Positions 27,067 through 36,041 of a stretch of DNA of 40,145 nt are shown here, piece after piece. The stretch's first letter is position 1, and every line of letters begins with the position of its first letter. The translations under genes were made by a program, and so were the position numbers. The notes beneath the pieces are model-generated. The model did no database searches, had not been told where the DNA came from, and was given only the letters and a program-made list of their open reading frames with translations. Source of the DNA: Hyphococcus sp. (GTDB lineage Bacteria > Pseudomonadota > Alphaproteobacteria > Caulobacterales > Parvularculaceae); contig JAJFGF010000043.1 of assembly GCA_021776245.1 (NCBI GenBank), forward strand, positions 1 through 40,145, given 5' to 3'.

Positions 27067-28203
27067 ATGGCGGATTCGGCCGCATATTTCGACACCGATA
27101 TCAAAGACGGAATCCTGCGATTGGTCGCTCGCGGAGACTGGCGCGCCCGCAGCGTCGGGCCGATCGATTCGCGTTTACGCGATTTCGCAGATGATTCGGT
27201 CGGGCGCGATCTGGTGATCGATATGGCCGGGGTCGATCGGCTCGATACGACCGGCGCGATGATGTTGCAGCGAACATTCTTTGCTTGCGACAGCCGCTCG
27301 AGCGCGTCGAAAATTGTCGGCGCTAACGACGCCCAGCGTGCGCTGATGGAGCAAATCCAACACCATTTGGCGCCGTGCCATATTGAGCCGTTCCACCGAA
27401 ATGCTTTTGTCGCGATGTTAGAGCGTCTCGGTCAGGGCGTCCTGGACGCCTATTATGCAGCACTGGAATTAATGAGTTTTATCGGGGCGACGCTGGCGAC
27501 CTTGTGGCGCGTGATGACGCGGCCGTCACATTTCCGCTGGACGTCAACTGTTCATCATATGGAAGAAGCCGGGCTTGATGCGATCCCAATTGTGGGCCTG
27601 ATGTCATTTTTGATTGGGGCAGTTGTTGCTTTTATGGGGGCGAAAATTCTGCGCCTTTTCAACGCCGACATATTCACGGTGGAATTGGTAGGCATTGCTG
27701 TTTTGCGCGAATTTGGCGTGTTGTTGTCGGCGATCCTCATTGCCGGCCGGTCGGGCAGCGCTTTTACCGCGCAAATCGGTTCGATGAAAATCAGAGAAGA
27801 GATCGACGCGATGCGCGTTTTGGGTCTCGACCCGATGGAGGTTTTGGTTTTGCCGCGGGTGATTGCACTGGTCATCATGTTGCCGGTTATCGCCTTTATT
27901 GCGGCGTTTTTAGGGGTTGTCGGCGGCGCCCTTGTCGCCGACTCGGTGATGGATATTTCTATCGCGCTTTTTGTCGCCAGATTTGAAGAAACAATTGTTA
28001 TCAATCATTTCTGGGCGGGAATAATAAAGGCGCCTTTCTTTGCGTTCGTGATCGCCGTCATCGGCTGTTTCCAGGGCATGGAAGTTGAGGGAAGCGCCGA
28101 GTCGCTTGGTCAACGCACAACACTTTCCGTCGTGCAGGCGCTGTTTCTGGTGATTGTGATCGATGCATTCTTTGCCATGTTCTATTTGGAGATCGATTTT
28201 TGA
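27067..28203 (+). CDS. mlaE: MlaE-type lipid ABC transporter permease with N-terminal STAS domain
   Basis: The permease of an MCE-type system moving phospholipids between the membranes. Of its 378 residues, 8-105 form a STAS domain (VIDMAGVDRLDTTGAMMLQR), the job done by the separate MlaB protein in E. coli. Residues about 135-378 form the MlaE domain, with FNADIFTVELVGIAVLREFGVLLSAILIAGRSGSAFTAQIG and KIREEIDAMRVLGLDPMEVLVLPR as signatures. It is the first gene of an overlapping four-gene operon. The ribosome-binding site is weak (AAGAAAG). Confidence 0.93.
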   Translation: MADSAAYFDTDIKDGILRLVARGDWRARSVGPIDSRLRDFADDSVGRDLVIDMAGVDRLDTTGAMMLQRTFFACDSRSSASKIVGANDAQRALMEQIQHHLAPCHIEPFHRNAFVAMLERLGQGVLDAYYAALELMSFIGATLATLWRVMTRPSHFRWTSTVHHMEEAGLDAIPIVGLMSFLIGAVVAFMGAKILRLFNADIFTVELVGIAVLREFGVLLSAILIAGRSGSAFTAQIGSMKIREEIDAMRVLGLDPMEVLVLPRVIALVIMLPVIAFIAAFLGVVGGALVADSVMDISIALFVARFEETIVINHFWAGIIKAPFFAFVIAVIGCFQGMEVEGSAESLGQRTTLSVVQALFLVIVIDAFFAMFYLEIDF

Positions 28204-28988
28204 CCGCGCTCGCACAGTCCAAGAATCACGTCATCGAAGTGCAGGGGCTCACTACGCAGTTCGGTGATGTCGTTATTCATGATGATCTGAATATCAATGT
28301 CCATGACGGCGAAATCCTGGGCGTTGTCGGCGGATCGGGCACCGGAAAATCAGTGCTTATGAGGGCGATTATAGGCCTGAAACGCCCCAGCCGTGGCGTA
28401 GTGCGTGTTTTCGGCGAGGATTTTTACAATGTGAGCAAAGAGGTCCGGCTTTCTATTGAACGCAGATGGGGCGTATTGTTTCAAGGGGGCGCACTGTTCT
28501 CGTCGCTGACGGTTGCGCAAAATATCATGGCGCCGATCCGTGAACATCTCAAAATTGAAGAGGACCTCGCCAAAGACATGGCGGCGCTCAAAATTTCTAT
28601 GGTTGGCCTGGCGGCTGAAGCCGGCGCCAAATACCCGTCGGAATTATCCGGAGGTATGAAAAAACGAGCAGGTCTTGCCCGCGCCCTCGCGCTTGATCCG
28701 GAATTGGTGTTTCTCGACGAGCCAACGGCCGGCCTCGACCCTATTGGCGCCGCGAGATTTGATGAATTGATCAATTATCTCAAGGAATCCTTAGGGTTAA
28801 CCGTGTTTATGGTAACCCATGATCTCGATACGCTGCACGCGACATGTGACCGTGTTGCAGTGCTGGCTGAAAAAAGAGTGATTGCATGCGGGCCGCTGGA
28901 TGAAGTGCGGCGAACGGACCACCCCTGGGTGCAGGAATATTTCTCAGGGCCACGAGGAAGAGCGGCGTTGGCGGCGAAAGCAAGCTAG
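28200..28988 (+). CDS. mlaF: MlaF-type lipid ABC transporter ATPase
   Basis: The 262-residue ATP-binding subunit that powers the MCE lipid transporter. Walker A is GGSGTGKSV (about residues 44-52). The Q-loop is VLFQGGALFSSLTVAQNI, the ABC signature LSGGMKKRAGLARAL, and Walker B LVFLDEPTAGLDP; the H-loop is VTHDLDTL. It begins with TTG in a TTGA overlap with the permease stop, so it is translationally coupled. mlaD follows after 22 bases. Confidence 0.94.
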   Translation: MTALAQSKNHVIEVQGLTTQFGDVVIHDDLNINVHDGEILGVVGGSGTGKSVLMRAIIGLKRPSRGVVRVFGEDFYNVSKEVRLSIERRWGVLFQGGALFSSLTVAQNIMAPIREHLKIEEDLAKDMAALKISMVGLAAEAGAKYPSELSGGMKKRAGLARALALDPELVFLDEPTAGLDPIGAARFDELINYLKESLGLTVFMVTHDLDTLHATCDRVAVLAEKRVIACGPLDEVRRTDHPWVQEYFSGPRGRAALAAKAS

Positions 28989-29010
28989 GAAACGGCAAGA
29001 GTATTTCTGA

Positions 29011-29895
29011 ATGGAAACGCGGGCACATTATGTGGTGATCGGCAGCGTCGTGATGATCGTCGTTGCCGCGGCGTTCCTGTTTATTACCTGGAAAAGTCAG
29101 GAGGGGACCGATGTTGATGTATATGACATCATCTTCACTGAACGCGTCTCCGGTTTATCGGTAGGCGCTGCAGTGCGCTTTAACGGGATTCAGAAAGGAG
29201 AGGTCGATACGCTGTCGATCGACCCTGACAATCCTTCAATTGTGATTGCGCGCGTTCGTGTCGATAAAGACACGCCTGTTAAAACTGACACCAAAGCCGA
29301 ACTTGAGCTTGTGGGCTTCACCGGACTGGCGATTATTCAGTTTGTCGGCGGCAGCCCCGACGCCCCATTGCTGAAAGACGTTAGCGAGGATCGCGTACCG
29401 AAAATCCCTGCAGACACATCGGGTTTTGCCGCCTTCCTGGAAGGTTCCGGCGATGTACTGGCGCGCGCCAGTCTCCTTCTCTCCGATGACAACATAAACA
29501 ACTTTGCGAGCATTATTGAGAACGTTGAGATTATGACCGGCGCGTTTGCGGAAAACGAAAACGATATCATTGCGCTGCTCGATAACGCCCAATCGATTAG
29601 CGCCGATCTTGCTGCGATGACGTCGAAACTTGCAGAGGCCGGCGCCGTGGACGAGGTTGAATCCATTTTAAACGAATCGCACATGCTGGTCACTGATTTG
29701 CGTGGACTTGTTGACGAGAACCGTGCGTCGATTCGCTTTTTTGCAGATCAGGGACTTGGGCAGGTTGCGCCGGCGCTCGCCGAAGCAAGGCGATTGATGC
29801 AAACTCTTGATTACATGCTGCGGGAGATTGATCGTGATCCGCAGGCCTATTTCCTCGGCGAAAATGCGCCCGAATATGGAGCGGCGGAAGAATGA
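29011..29895 (+). CDS. mlaD: MlaD-type MCE-domain lipid-binding protein
   Basis: A 294-residue inner-membrane-anchored protein forming the periplasmic lipid-binding ring. An N-terminal helix lies at about 9-27 (VVIGSVVMIVVAAAFLFITW). The MCE domain covers about 38-115 (IFTERVSGLSVGAAVRFNGIQKGEVDTLSID ... GFTGLAIIQFVGG). A helical C-terminal part of about 150 residues is longer than in E. coli MlaD and resembles MCE proteins with alpha-helical tubes. Its stop overlaps the lipoprotein gene start (ATGA). Confidence 0.93.
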   Translation: METRAHYVVIGSVVMIVVAAAFLFITWKSQEGTDVDVYDIIFTERVSGLSVGAAVRFNGIQKGEVDTLSIDPDNPSIVIARVRVDKDTPVKTDTKAELELVGFTGLAIIQFVGGSPDAPLLKDVSEDRVPKIPADTSGFAAFLEGSGDVLARASLLLSDDNINNFASIIENVEIMTGAFAENENDIIALLDNAQSISADLAAMTSKLAEAGAVDEVESILNESHMLVTDLRGLVDENRASIRFFADQGLGQVAPALAEARRLMQTLDYMLREIDRDPQAYFLGENAPEYGAAEE

Positions 29896-30518
29896 TCAAG
29901 GCCACTATCCATTGGACTTTGTCGATTGCTGTTTTTCTGGCGGCGGGTTGCGTATCGCTGCTGCCGGAAACCGCGCCGCCAAAACCGCGTTACCATATCA
30001 TTGCTGCCGATGCGGTCACGCTTCAAGGGCCTTCTGTTGACTGGTCCCTCGTCGTCGCCGATCCGCGCACCACGCGAATTTATGACAGCGTTCGGATCGC
30101 CGTTTCAACAGAGCCAGGGAAAATTGAATATTTCGCGGGCGGCGAATGGGCCGATCGCGCGCCGCGCCTTTTTCAAACAGCGCTTGTTCAAACCTTTGAA
30201 GACTCCGGGCGCATTCTCGCAGTCGGCGACCGTGCGGCGCTTCCTGTTGGTGATGTTGTGCTGCAAATTGACATCCGCGCGCTGCATCTCGATGTGCGAT
30301 CACGAAGCCCTGTTTCAAGCGTGACGGTGTACACCCGCCTTACGGACGGCAAAGGGTCAATTTATGCGGCCCACCTGTTCAGCGCCTCTGAGCCGGCGCG
30401 TTCGGAACGTGCTGACGACGTTGTCGCGGCAATGAATACGGTGCTGAACGACGTCATCGCAGACATAGTCACCTGGACATATGATGAAGGTGAAAAAGCC
30501 GTCCGCGCCAAATCCTGA
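29892..30518 (+). CDS. ABC-type transport auxiliary lipoprotein (PqiC-like)
   Basis: A 208-residue lipoprotein with signal peptide and lipobox LAAGC at about residue 20, then an ABC_trans_aux/DUF330 fold. PRYHIIAADAV, IYDSVRIAVSTEPGKIEYFAGGEWADRAPRLFQTALVQTFEDSG and the later DVVLQIDIRALHLD strand match that family. Such proteins serve as outer-membrane partners of MCE transporters (PqiC type). It completes the operon; no MlaA or MlaC gene is adjacent, so the lipid path may run through this lipoprotein. Confidence 0.9.
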   Translation: MIKATIHWTLSIAVFLAAGCVSLLPETAPPKPRYHIIAADAVTLQGPSVDWSLVVADPRTTRIYDSVRIAVSTEPGKIEYFAGGEWADRAPRLFQTALVQTFEDSGRILAVGDRAALPVGDVVLQIDIRALHLDVRSRSPVSSVTVYTRLTDGKGSIYAAHLFSASEPARSERADDVVAAMNTVLNDVIADIVTWTYDEGEKAVRAKS

Positions 30519-30538
30519 ACCTTGCGGGTTCATCAGGG
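30514..30538 (+). terminator. Possible hairpin after the MCE operon
   Basis: CCTGAACC and GGTT-CAT-CAGG can pair over a TTGCG loop with a 3-base bulge just at the end of the lipoprotein gene. No T-tract follows, so it may be a weak or Rho-dependent end. Confidence 0.3.
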
Positions 30539-30581
30539 TGACCTGTTAATGGCGGCAATGCGGCGGCGTCAGCGCCAAGCC

Positions 30582-32981
30582 TTACGCAAAATACCCGACT
30601 GTTGCGCCGATCAATAAATAAACCCGCCCCAGGGGCGAGCTTAGATATTCCTCCAGCTCTTCATCAGCTGTCTCAGAGGTCGTTGCGTCTTCGAGCAGCC
30701 TTTCAAATCCCTGTAGATAGTTGTGAATGCTGATCTCGAAATCCTTATTGCGGCCCGATTCCGTTCGTATGCGCCGTTTCACGTCTGCTTCATTCAGCCT
30801 AAGCAAGCGATTTGCAAATACATTGCGGTCGCCGCGCTCGAACCGCTCCTTTAGCGCCGGCGGCGGATCGCCATAAAGTTTAATCTCAAGATCATGCGTG
30901 AAGAGCTGCAGCCGGGAAATAATTTTGATTGCATTTTCTTCAGCGCTGCGCGCTTCGGTCGGGGATTTCTTTGTTGCGGGACCCAGCTCAAGCGGCTCGG
31001 CGTCGTCGGCCGCATCGAGAATCTCACGCCAGGAAACGTCGCCTTTGTGACGGCGAGTTTCTTCCTCGGGCGCGGCCGCTTTCGTCACCGGCGGCTCTTT
31101 GCGTCGAGCGCTACTGCCGCGCGGACGGCGTTCCGCAATATCGCGCGCCAATTCGTCGAGACGCTCGCCGCCATTGGCCGCCGGGGCTTTTTTTACCGGG
31201 TCTGGCTTGGTCCGGCTCGCCTCGACCAGATTAAGCGTTGGCTGTGGTGCGGTCTGAGCAGTTGGCGCTTTTTTCTTTGCGTCGTCTTTTTCGGCGGGTC
31301 CTTTTTTCAATGCGTCTTCGGCCTTGCGCACGGTTTTTGTGTCTGGGGCGCGTTTTTGTTCCGCTGCCGGTGTTTTAGCGCGTTTGCGCTCGGCCACCTG
31401 CCGATCAGCCTCGGCCTGCATGCCGATTTGCGCCTGGGTTAGGCGGGCGGCTGCTTCCTGTTCGCTGAGCTGTGCTTCGGCAAGGCGAGACAGCCGGTCA
31501 GTCTGTGAAGCGATGGCGTCTGCGAGGCGGTTCGCCCGGCTTCGCTGGTCTTCAATCAGCGTTTCAAGGCGAGCATTTTCCTTTTCCAGTGCGGTGCGCG
31601 CTTCGACTAGCGCCCGTGCGCGCTGTTCGACCTGTCCGGCATGGGCCTTTGAGTATTTTGCGGCCTCCCCGGCGGCTTTACGTGCGCTTTCAGTGACAGC
31701 GGAAATATCTGCAGACGCCTTCGCCACGACTTCACCGCTATGGCGGGCCGCTTCTGAAACATCGGTCGCCGCCTTTGTGACTTTTGCGGCATCGGCGGCG
31801 GCGGCGTCCACCGCCTGCTTTGTTGCTTCATGAACCTTTGACGTTTCACGCACAGTCGCTTCCACAGCCGCCTCGGAGATACGTGCTGTTTCTTCCCTGG
31901 TTTTTTCAATGGCGCCATCGGCCGCAGCGCGAGCTGCCTGCGCTGTTTTGGCGACCGATGCGACGACATTCGCAGATTCGCGGGCGGCGGCCTCTGCTGC
32001 AGCTTCTGCTGATGTGTTAATGCGCCCTGTCGCCTCCATTGTTTGCGCAGCGGCGTCATTAATTGATCCAGCTGATGCGCGCATGGTCTCGTCGGTTTCA
32101 CGCAAGGCGTCGCGCAATGCCTCAAAACTCGACAACGCATTGGCCGCAGCGCCTTCAAGCCGCGTCAGGCGTTCGTCAAATTCCTGCTCCGCACGCACGG
32201 AAACCGCATCGGCGGACTGGAGCGATTCAATACTGTTTTTTGCTTTTTCGGCGATCGCTGCGGCAAATGAATCTGCCTGCGTGTTGAGGTTTTCTGTCAT
32301 TTCCATCAGTCGCGCGCGTTCATCTGCGACGCGCGTCACGGCGCCGGTCGCTTTGTGTTCGATCGCCACACCGGCGACTTCAATCGCTTCAACATGCTGG
32401 CGGATCATCGCCTCAATCGTTGCAAGCCGCGTCAGAGCGCCGTCAAGTCCTTCGTTCAAATCATGTAGATGGCCCTGTACGACGGCGCCGACAGTGCTGA
32501 CATTTTGTGCTGCGGTGAGATCCGGCGTGACAAAGCGTTGCGCAGCCTCCGCAATTGATTCCGCTGCGCTCATCATCGTCAGGGAGCGCGATAGCATATA
32601 GCCCATCAAACCGATAAGCACCGGAATGATAATCGCAAAAACCAAAGAGCTCGATTGATAGGCCTTCCACCAGATCCAGCTGTCCAATGATCCATTAAGC
32701 TCCAGATGAGCAATCCAGCTGCCTAAAGGCATGCCGACGAGGAAAACACAGGGCAGCAAAAGCGCAGTCAGGCGAGAAGCCAGCCATACCTGGCGGCTCA
32801 TAGCGTTCCAGCGTTGCTCATTTCCAAAAACCGGCCCAACGGCGTATTCGCCGCCCGCATGGGAGGTTTCACGCGATTTTGCTTCGACAATGCCTTTGAA
32901 TCGCATGCGCGGCGCCTCGTTGGCGTCGCCGCCCGGGCTGGCGCTGGCTGCCGTCTCAAATTGGTCGCGATCTTCGCTCAC
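30582..32981 (-). CDS. TipN-like membrane-anchored coiled-coil protein
   Basis: About 799 residues from GTG 32981, where AGGGA lies 8 bases upstream; the frame is open to ATG 33116, but that extension looks non-coding. Two membrane helices (numbered from GTG 32981) lie near 68-88 (RLTALLLPCVFLVGMPLGSW) and 108-130. A very long Ala/Glu/Lys-rich coiled coil follows to about 500, and then a basic Pro/Lys/Ala linker. A compact C-terminal domain of about 135 residues ends the protein (AIKIISRLQLFTHDLEIKLYG, RLLRLNEADVKRRI, FERLLEDA, LSSPLGRVYLLIG). This architecture recalls the Caulobacter polarity factor TipN. No motif proves it, so the name is a hypothesis. The gene is divergent from the ion channel. 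Confidence 0.7.
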   Translation of the reverse strand: MSEDRDQFETAASASPGGDANEAPRMRFKGIVEAKSRETSHAGGEYAVGPVFGNEQRWNAMSRQVWLASRLTALLLPCVFLVGMPLGSWIAHLELNGSLDSWIWWKAYQSSSLVFAIIIPVLIGLMGYMLSRSLTMMSAAESIAEAAQRFVTPDLTAAQNVSTVGAVVQGHLHDLNEGLDGALTRLATIEAMIRQHVEAIEVAGVAIEHKATGAVTRVADERARLMEMTENLNTQADSFAAAIAEKAKNSIESLQSADAVSVRAEQEFDERLTRLEGAAANALSSFEALRDALRETDETMRASAGSINDAAAQTMEATGRINTSAEAAAEAAARESANVVASVAKTAQAARAAADGAIEKTREETARISEAAVEATVRETSKVHEATKQAVDAAAADAAKVTKAATDVSEAARHSGEVVAKASADISAVTESARKAAGEAAKYSKAHAGQVEQRARALVEARTALEKENARLETLIEDQRSRANRLADAIASQTDRLSRLAEAQLSEQEAAARLTQAQIGMQAEADRQVAERKRAKTPAAEQKRAPDTKTVRKAEDALKKGPAEKDDAKKKAPTAQTAPQPTLNLVEASRTKPDPVKKAPAANGGERLDELARDIAERRPRGSSARRKEPPVTKAAAPEEETRRHKGDVSWREILDAADDAEPLELGPATKKSPTEARSAEENAIKIISRLQLFTHDLEIKLYGDPPPALKERFERGDRNVFANRLLRLNEADVKRRIRTESGRNKDFEISIHNYLQGFERLLEDATTSETADEELEEYLSSPLGRVYLLIGATVGYFA

Positions 32982-33183
32982 GCAGGCATCCCTGTCCTGA
33001 AAGGCTTTCGCATAGCGGATTTTTAAAGGCGCGCCAATTGATTCGGGCTTTCTTTCGGCCCTGACCGGGATCAAACTTTCGGTAAAGTTTTGGCGCAAAC
33101 AACTGGCGTGCGGCATTCTTTCAGGCCAAGAATCCCTCTAGCAGAGGGCGGATTGAAATTTCCCCTCTGGCGGAGAGCGCCCT

Positions 33184-33990
33184 ATGACCGCCGCCCCTCA
33201 ATCGGCAGGCCCAACGCGATTGCAACGCTTTGTTGAAGAACCATGGTTTCAGGGCCTGGTGTTTGGGTTGATTATCGCCAATGCGCTGATCCTGGGCGCG
33301 GAGACTTTTGATGAAATCAACGCCGCAACCGGAACGTGGCTGGGCGTTGCCGACCGTCTGATCATCTACGCTTTTTTGGCGGAGATCGGCCTGCGCATCA
33401 CGGCCTACCGGGCCGATTTTTTTAAAAACGGCTGGAACCTGTTTGATTTCGTGGTGATCTTGATATCACTTTTGGCGGCGACGTCGGGGCTCGGGGCATT
33501 GCGGGCGTTCCGGGTGTTGCGGATTTTGCGTGTTATCACGGTCATTCCGCGTATGCGGGTTGTCGTTTCAGCCTTGCTTGACGCAATTCCCGGCATTGCC
33601 TCAGTCGGCGTGGTGCTGGCATTGATCATTTATGTTTTTGCGGTGATTGGCGCCAGTCTTTATGGCGCCGCACACCCGGCGCTTTTTGGTGATGTATTCC
33701 AGGCGATGTATACGCTTTTTCAGATCATGACGCTGGAAGGCTGGCCTGACATAGCCGCGACTGTAAAAGAGACCCATCCGCGATCATGGGCCTTTTTTCT
33801 TTCCTTTGTTCTGATTGCGACATTCACGATGCTCAACCTGTTTGTGGCAATAGTCGTGCGGGTGGTGGAGGAAGATTCCGACACATTGTTCGAAGATCTT
33901 TTGAAAAATCAGCAGGTGTTGCGCGAGGATGTGTCCGAACTCCGGCGCGACGTCGCCGAAATAGCACGAAATCTGGCTGGAAAACGCTAG
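33184..33990 (+). CDS. Voltage-gated cation channel of the bacterial Nav/Cav type
   Basis: A 268-residue single-domain, six-helix channel that would assemble as a tetramer. The S4 voltage sensor carries Arg107, 110, 113 and 116 (ALRAFRVLRILR). S2 has Glu67 and S3 has NLFDF (Asp88). The pore segment has the filter T183-L-E-G-W-P-D189. The S6 helix is FFLSFVLIATFTMLNLFVAIVV. A C-terminal coiled coil (residues about 235-265, heptad-like LLKNQQVLREDVSELRRDVAEI) fits tetramerisation. Gly after Glu and Asp at the seventh position are unlike the classical TLESW sodium filter, so Ca2+ permeation is plausible. Confidence 0.9.
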   Translation: MTAAPQSAGPTRLQRFVEEPWFQGLVFGLIIANALILGAETFDEINAATGTWLGVADRLIIYAFLAEIGLRITAYRADFFKNGWNLFDFVVILISLLAATSGLGALRAFRVLRILRVITVIPRMRVVVSALLDAIPGIASVGVVLALIIYVFAVIGASLYGAAHPALFGDVFQAMYTLFQIMTLEGWPDIAATVKETHPRSWAFFLSFVLIATFTMLNLFVAIVVRVVEEDSDTLFEDLLKNQQVLREDVSELRRDVAEIARNLAGKR

Positions 33991-34072
33991 ATACGTGCAT
34001 TCCTTGCCGTTGTGTCGACGGCGGCGTATTTGATCGCAGACGTAAAATAACAAGCACCGGGAGACGAGGCCA

Positions 34073-35245
34073 ATGCGGTCCAACAGCCATGCTTTTATGA
34101 AGTTTGACCTTGATCCGATGATTGAGGAAATGCGTGATGTTGTTGCGCGTTGGGTGGCGGAGCGACTGGCGCCGCGTGCGGCCGAAATCGACGAGAAAAA
34201 CCTTTTTCCCCGCGATTTGTGGCCGGAGCTTGGCCAACTCGGCGTGTTGGGGGTTACGGCCGACGAAGAATTTGGCGGTGCCGGCTTGGGTTATGTCGCT
34301 CATTGCGTCGTCATGGAGGAAATCTCGCGCGGGTCCGGCGCTGTTGGTTTGTCCTATGGCGCTCATTCCAATCTTTGCGTCAACCAAATCAATCTGAACG
34401 GTTCCAAAGAACAAAAAGCGAAATATCTGCCGAAATTGATCTCTGGCGAGCATCTCGGCGCTCTGGCGATGTCGGAACCCGGTTCCGGATCTGACGTTGT
34501 GTCGATGAAACTAAAAGCTGAGAAAAAAGGTGATCGCTATATTCTCAATGGCAGCAAGATGTGGATCACCAATGGTCCAGGCGCCGATACAGTGGCGGTC
34601 TATGCTAAAACGGAACCAGCGGCCGGGCCGCGCGGCATCACCGCTTTTATTGTCGAAAAAGGAACGAAAGGATTCTCGACGGCGCAAAAGCTCGACAAGC
34701 TTGGCATGCGCGGCTCCGACACCTCGGAACTTGTTTTTGAAGATTGCGAAGTGCCCGAGGAAAACCTCCTTGGCGAGCTTAACAACGGCGTCCGCGTGCT
34801 GATGTCGGGGCTCGATTATGAGCGCACTGTTCTTGCCGCCGGGTCACTTGGCATAATGCAGGCATGCCTTGATGTTGTCATTCCGTATGTTCATGACCGC
34901 GAGCAATTTGGCAAACCGATCGGCTCGTTTCAGCTGGTGCAGGGCAAGCTCGCTGACATGTACACGACGACCAACGCTTGCAAATCTTACGTTTATCAGG
35001 TCGCCAAAGCCTGCGATCGCGGCGAGACCACGCGTCAGGATGCGGCGGGCTGCATTCTTTATGCAGCGGAAAAAGCGACCCAGGTCGCGCTTGACGCAAT
35101 TCAGCTCCTTGGCGGCAATGGTTATATTAATGAATACCCCACAGGACGTCTTTTGCGCGACGCCAAGCTCTATGAGATTGGCGCGGGAACCTCGGAAATC
35201 CGCCGCATGCTGATTGGCCGGGAGCTGTTTGAAAAAACGGCTTAA
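34073..35245 (+). CDS. ivd: Isovaleryl-CoA dehydrogenase
   Basis: The FAD enzyme of leucine breakdown that oxidises isovaleryl-CoA to 3-methylcrotonyl-CoA. The 390-residue protein has the acyl-CoA dehydrogenase signatures [20 protein letters not shown] (about 130-149) and [19 protein letters not shown] at the C-terminus. The catalytic base is Glu250 in [11 protein letters not shown], the position characteristic of isovaleryl-CoA rather than short-chain dehydrogenases. Strong GGGAG...GAGG precedes the ATG. The other leucine-degradation genes (methylcrotonyl-CoA carboxylase, hydratase) are not in the window, so it stands alone. Confidence 0.92.
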   Translation: MRSNSHAFMKFDLDPMIEEMRDVVARWVAERLAPRAAEIDEKNLFPRDLWPELGQLGVLGVTADEEFGGAGLGYVAHCVVMEEISRGSGAVGLSYGAHSNLCVNQINLNGSKEQKAKYLPKLISGEHLGALAMSEPGSGSDVVSMKLKAEKKGDRYILNGSKMWITNGPGADTVAVYAKTEPAAGPRGITAFIVEKGTKGFSTAQKLDKLGMRGSDTSELVFEDCEVPEENLLGELNNGVRVLMSGLDYERTVLAAGSLGIMQACLDVVIPYVHDREQFGKPIGSFQLVQGKLADMYTTTNACKSYVYQVAKACDRGETTRQDAAGCILYAAEKATQVALDAIQLLGGNGYINEYPTGRLLRDAKLYEIGAGTSEIRRMLIGRELFEKTA

Positions 35246-35318
35246 TATGGGATTTGCGCAGGCCCATTAATTTGCTAAGCGGTCTGACTGGACAATTTAA
35301 CTCGTCGCCGGAGGCCCG

Positions 35319-36041
35319 ATGGCTGCGACCCGCAAAACCTTCCGGCTGAATCCCGGGGACCGATTGACGTGGCGCTATGATGTCCGGGAACGGGTCGGCG
35401 CAGGCGCCGAAGGCGAAGTCTATAAAATCCGGGAAAAAGCAACCGGCCTGACGCGAGCGGCCAAGCTTTATTTCAAAAACAGCAAAAACACGGCAAAGAC
35501 CTTTGCGCGATATGCCCGCAAGCTTGATGCTTTGCGCGATTGCGACATCGTTGTTAAATATCTTCACGCGGAAGAACTATGGATTAGCGACGAGTTTGTT
35601 AATTGTTTGATCAGCGAATATTTCGACGGCGTCGTCCTCGACGATTTGATCAAGGAATATCGCGGTCGCCGATTGCCTGCTTTTGAGGCGCTCAGCCTGA
35701 TTTACAATCTGACGCTGGGCATTGAGGAAATCCATGCGCGTCGGCATTTTCACGGCGATCTCCATGGTGGGAACATATTTGTTGAGCGCCGCGGCGTATC
35801 CTTTCAGCTTCGAACGATTGATTTCCACGATTGGGGCCGGCCTGCCGCTGAAGAGCGGCGCGCTGACATCCTTGCCGTTGTGCGGCTGTTATATGACATC
35901 GCGGGCGGGCGCGCGCTCTATCGGAAACAGCCTCATGCAATAAAAGATATTTGCCTCGGTTTGCGCTCAGATCTGATCCTGCGAAAGTTTCCAACGATCT
36001 TTCACTTGAGAGCGCATCTGGAAACATTTGAGTGGGAATAA
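35319..36041 (+). CDS. Small protein-kinase-like protein
   Basis: A 240-residue protein with a complete kinase-type layout. The glycine-rich loop GAGAEGEVYK lies at 27-36 and the ATP-binding lysine at Lys49 (RAAKLYF). The hinge region is LISEYFDG. The catalytic loop is HFHGDLHGGNIF (Asp147, Asn152) and the DFG equivalent IDFHDWG (Asp168). HGDLHGGN is more typical of atypical and lipopolysaccharide-kinase-like members than of Hanks-type HRDLKPEN. Key ATP and metal residues are present, so it may be active. GGAGG precedes the ATG. The next gene (TfoX-N) starts in the stop codon (TAATG), so the pair is coupled. Confidence 0.8.
   Translation: MAATRKTFRLNPGDRLTWRYDVRERVGAGAEGEVYKIREKATGLTRAAKLYFKNSKNTAKTFARYARKLDALRDCDIVVKYLHAEELWISDEFVNCLISEYFDGVVLDDLIKEYRGRRLPAFEALSLIYNLTLGIEEIHARRHFHGDLHGGNIFVERRGVSFQLRTIDFHDWGRPAAEERRADILAVVRLLYDIAGGRALYRKQPHAIKDICLGLRSDLILRKFPTIFHLRAHLETFEWE

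Noticed and set aside
31300-32400. Alanine-rich repetitive DNA as a tandem repeat or foreign insertion
   Set aside because: It is the biased codon composition of a long coiled coil; no exact tandem unit is visible.
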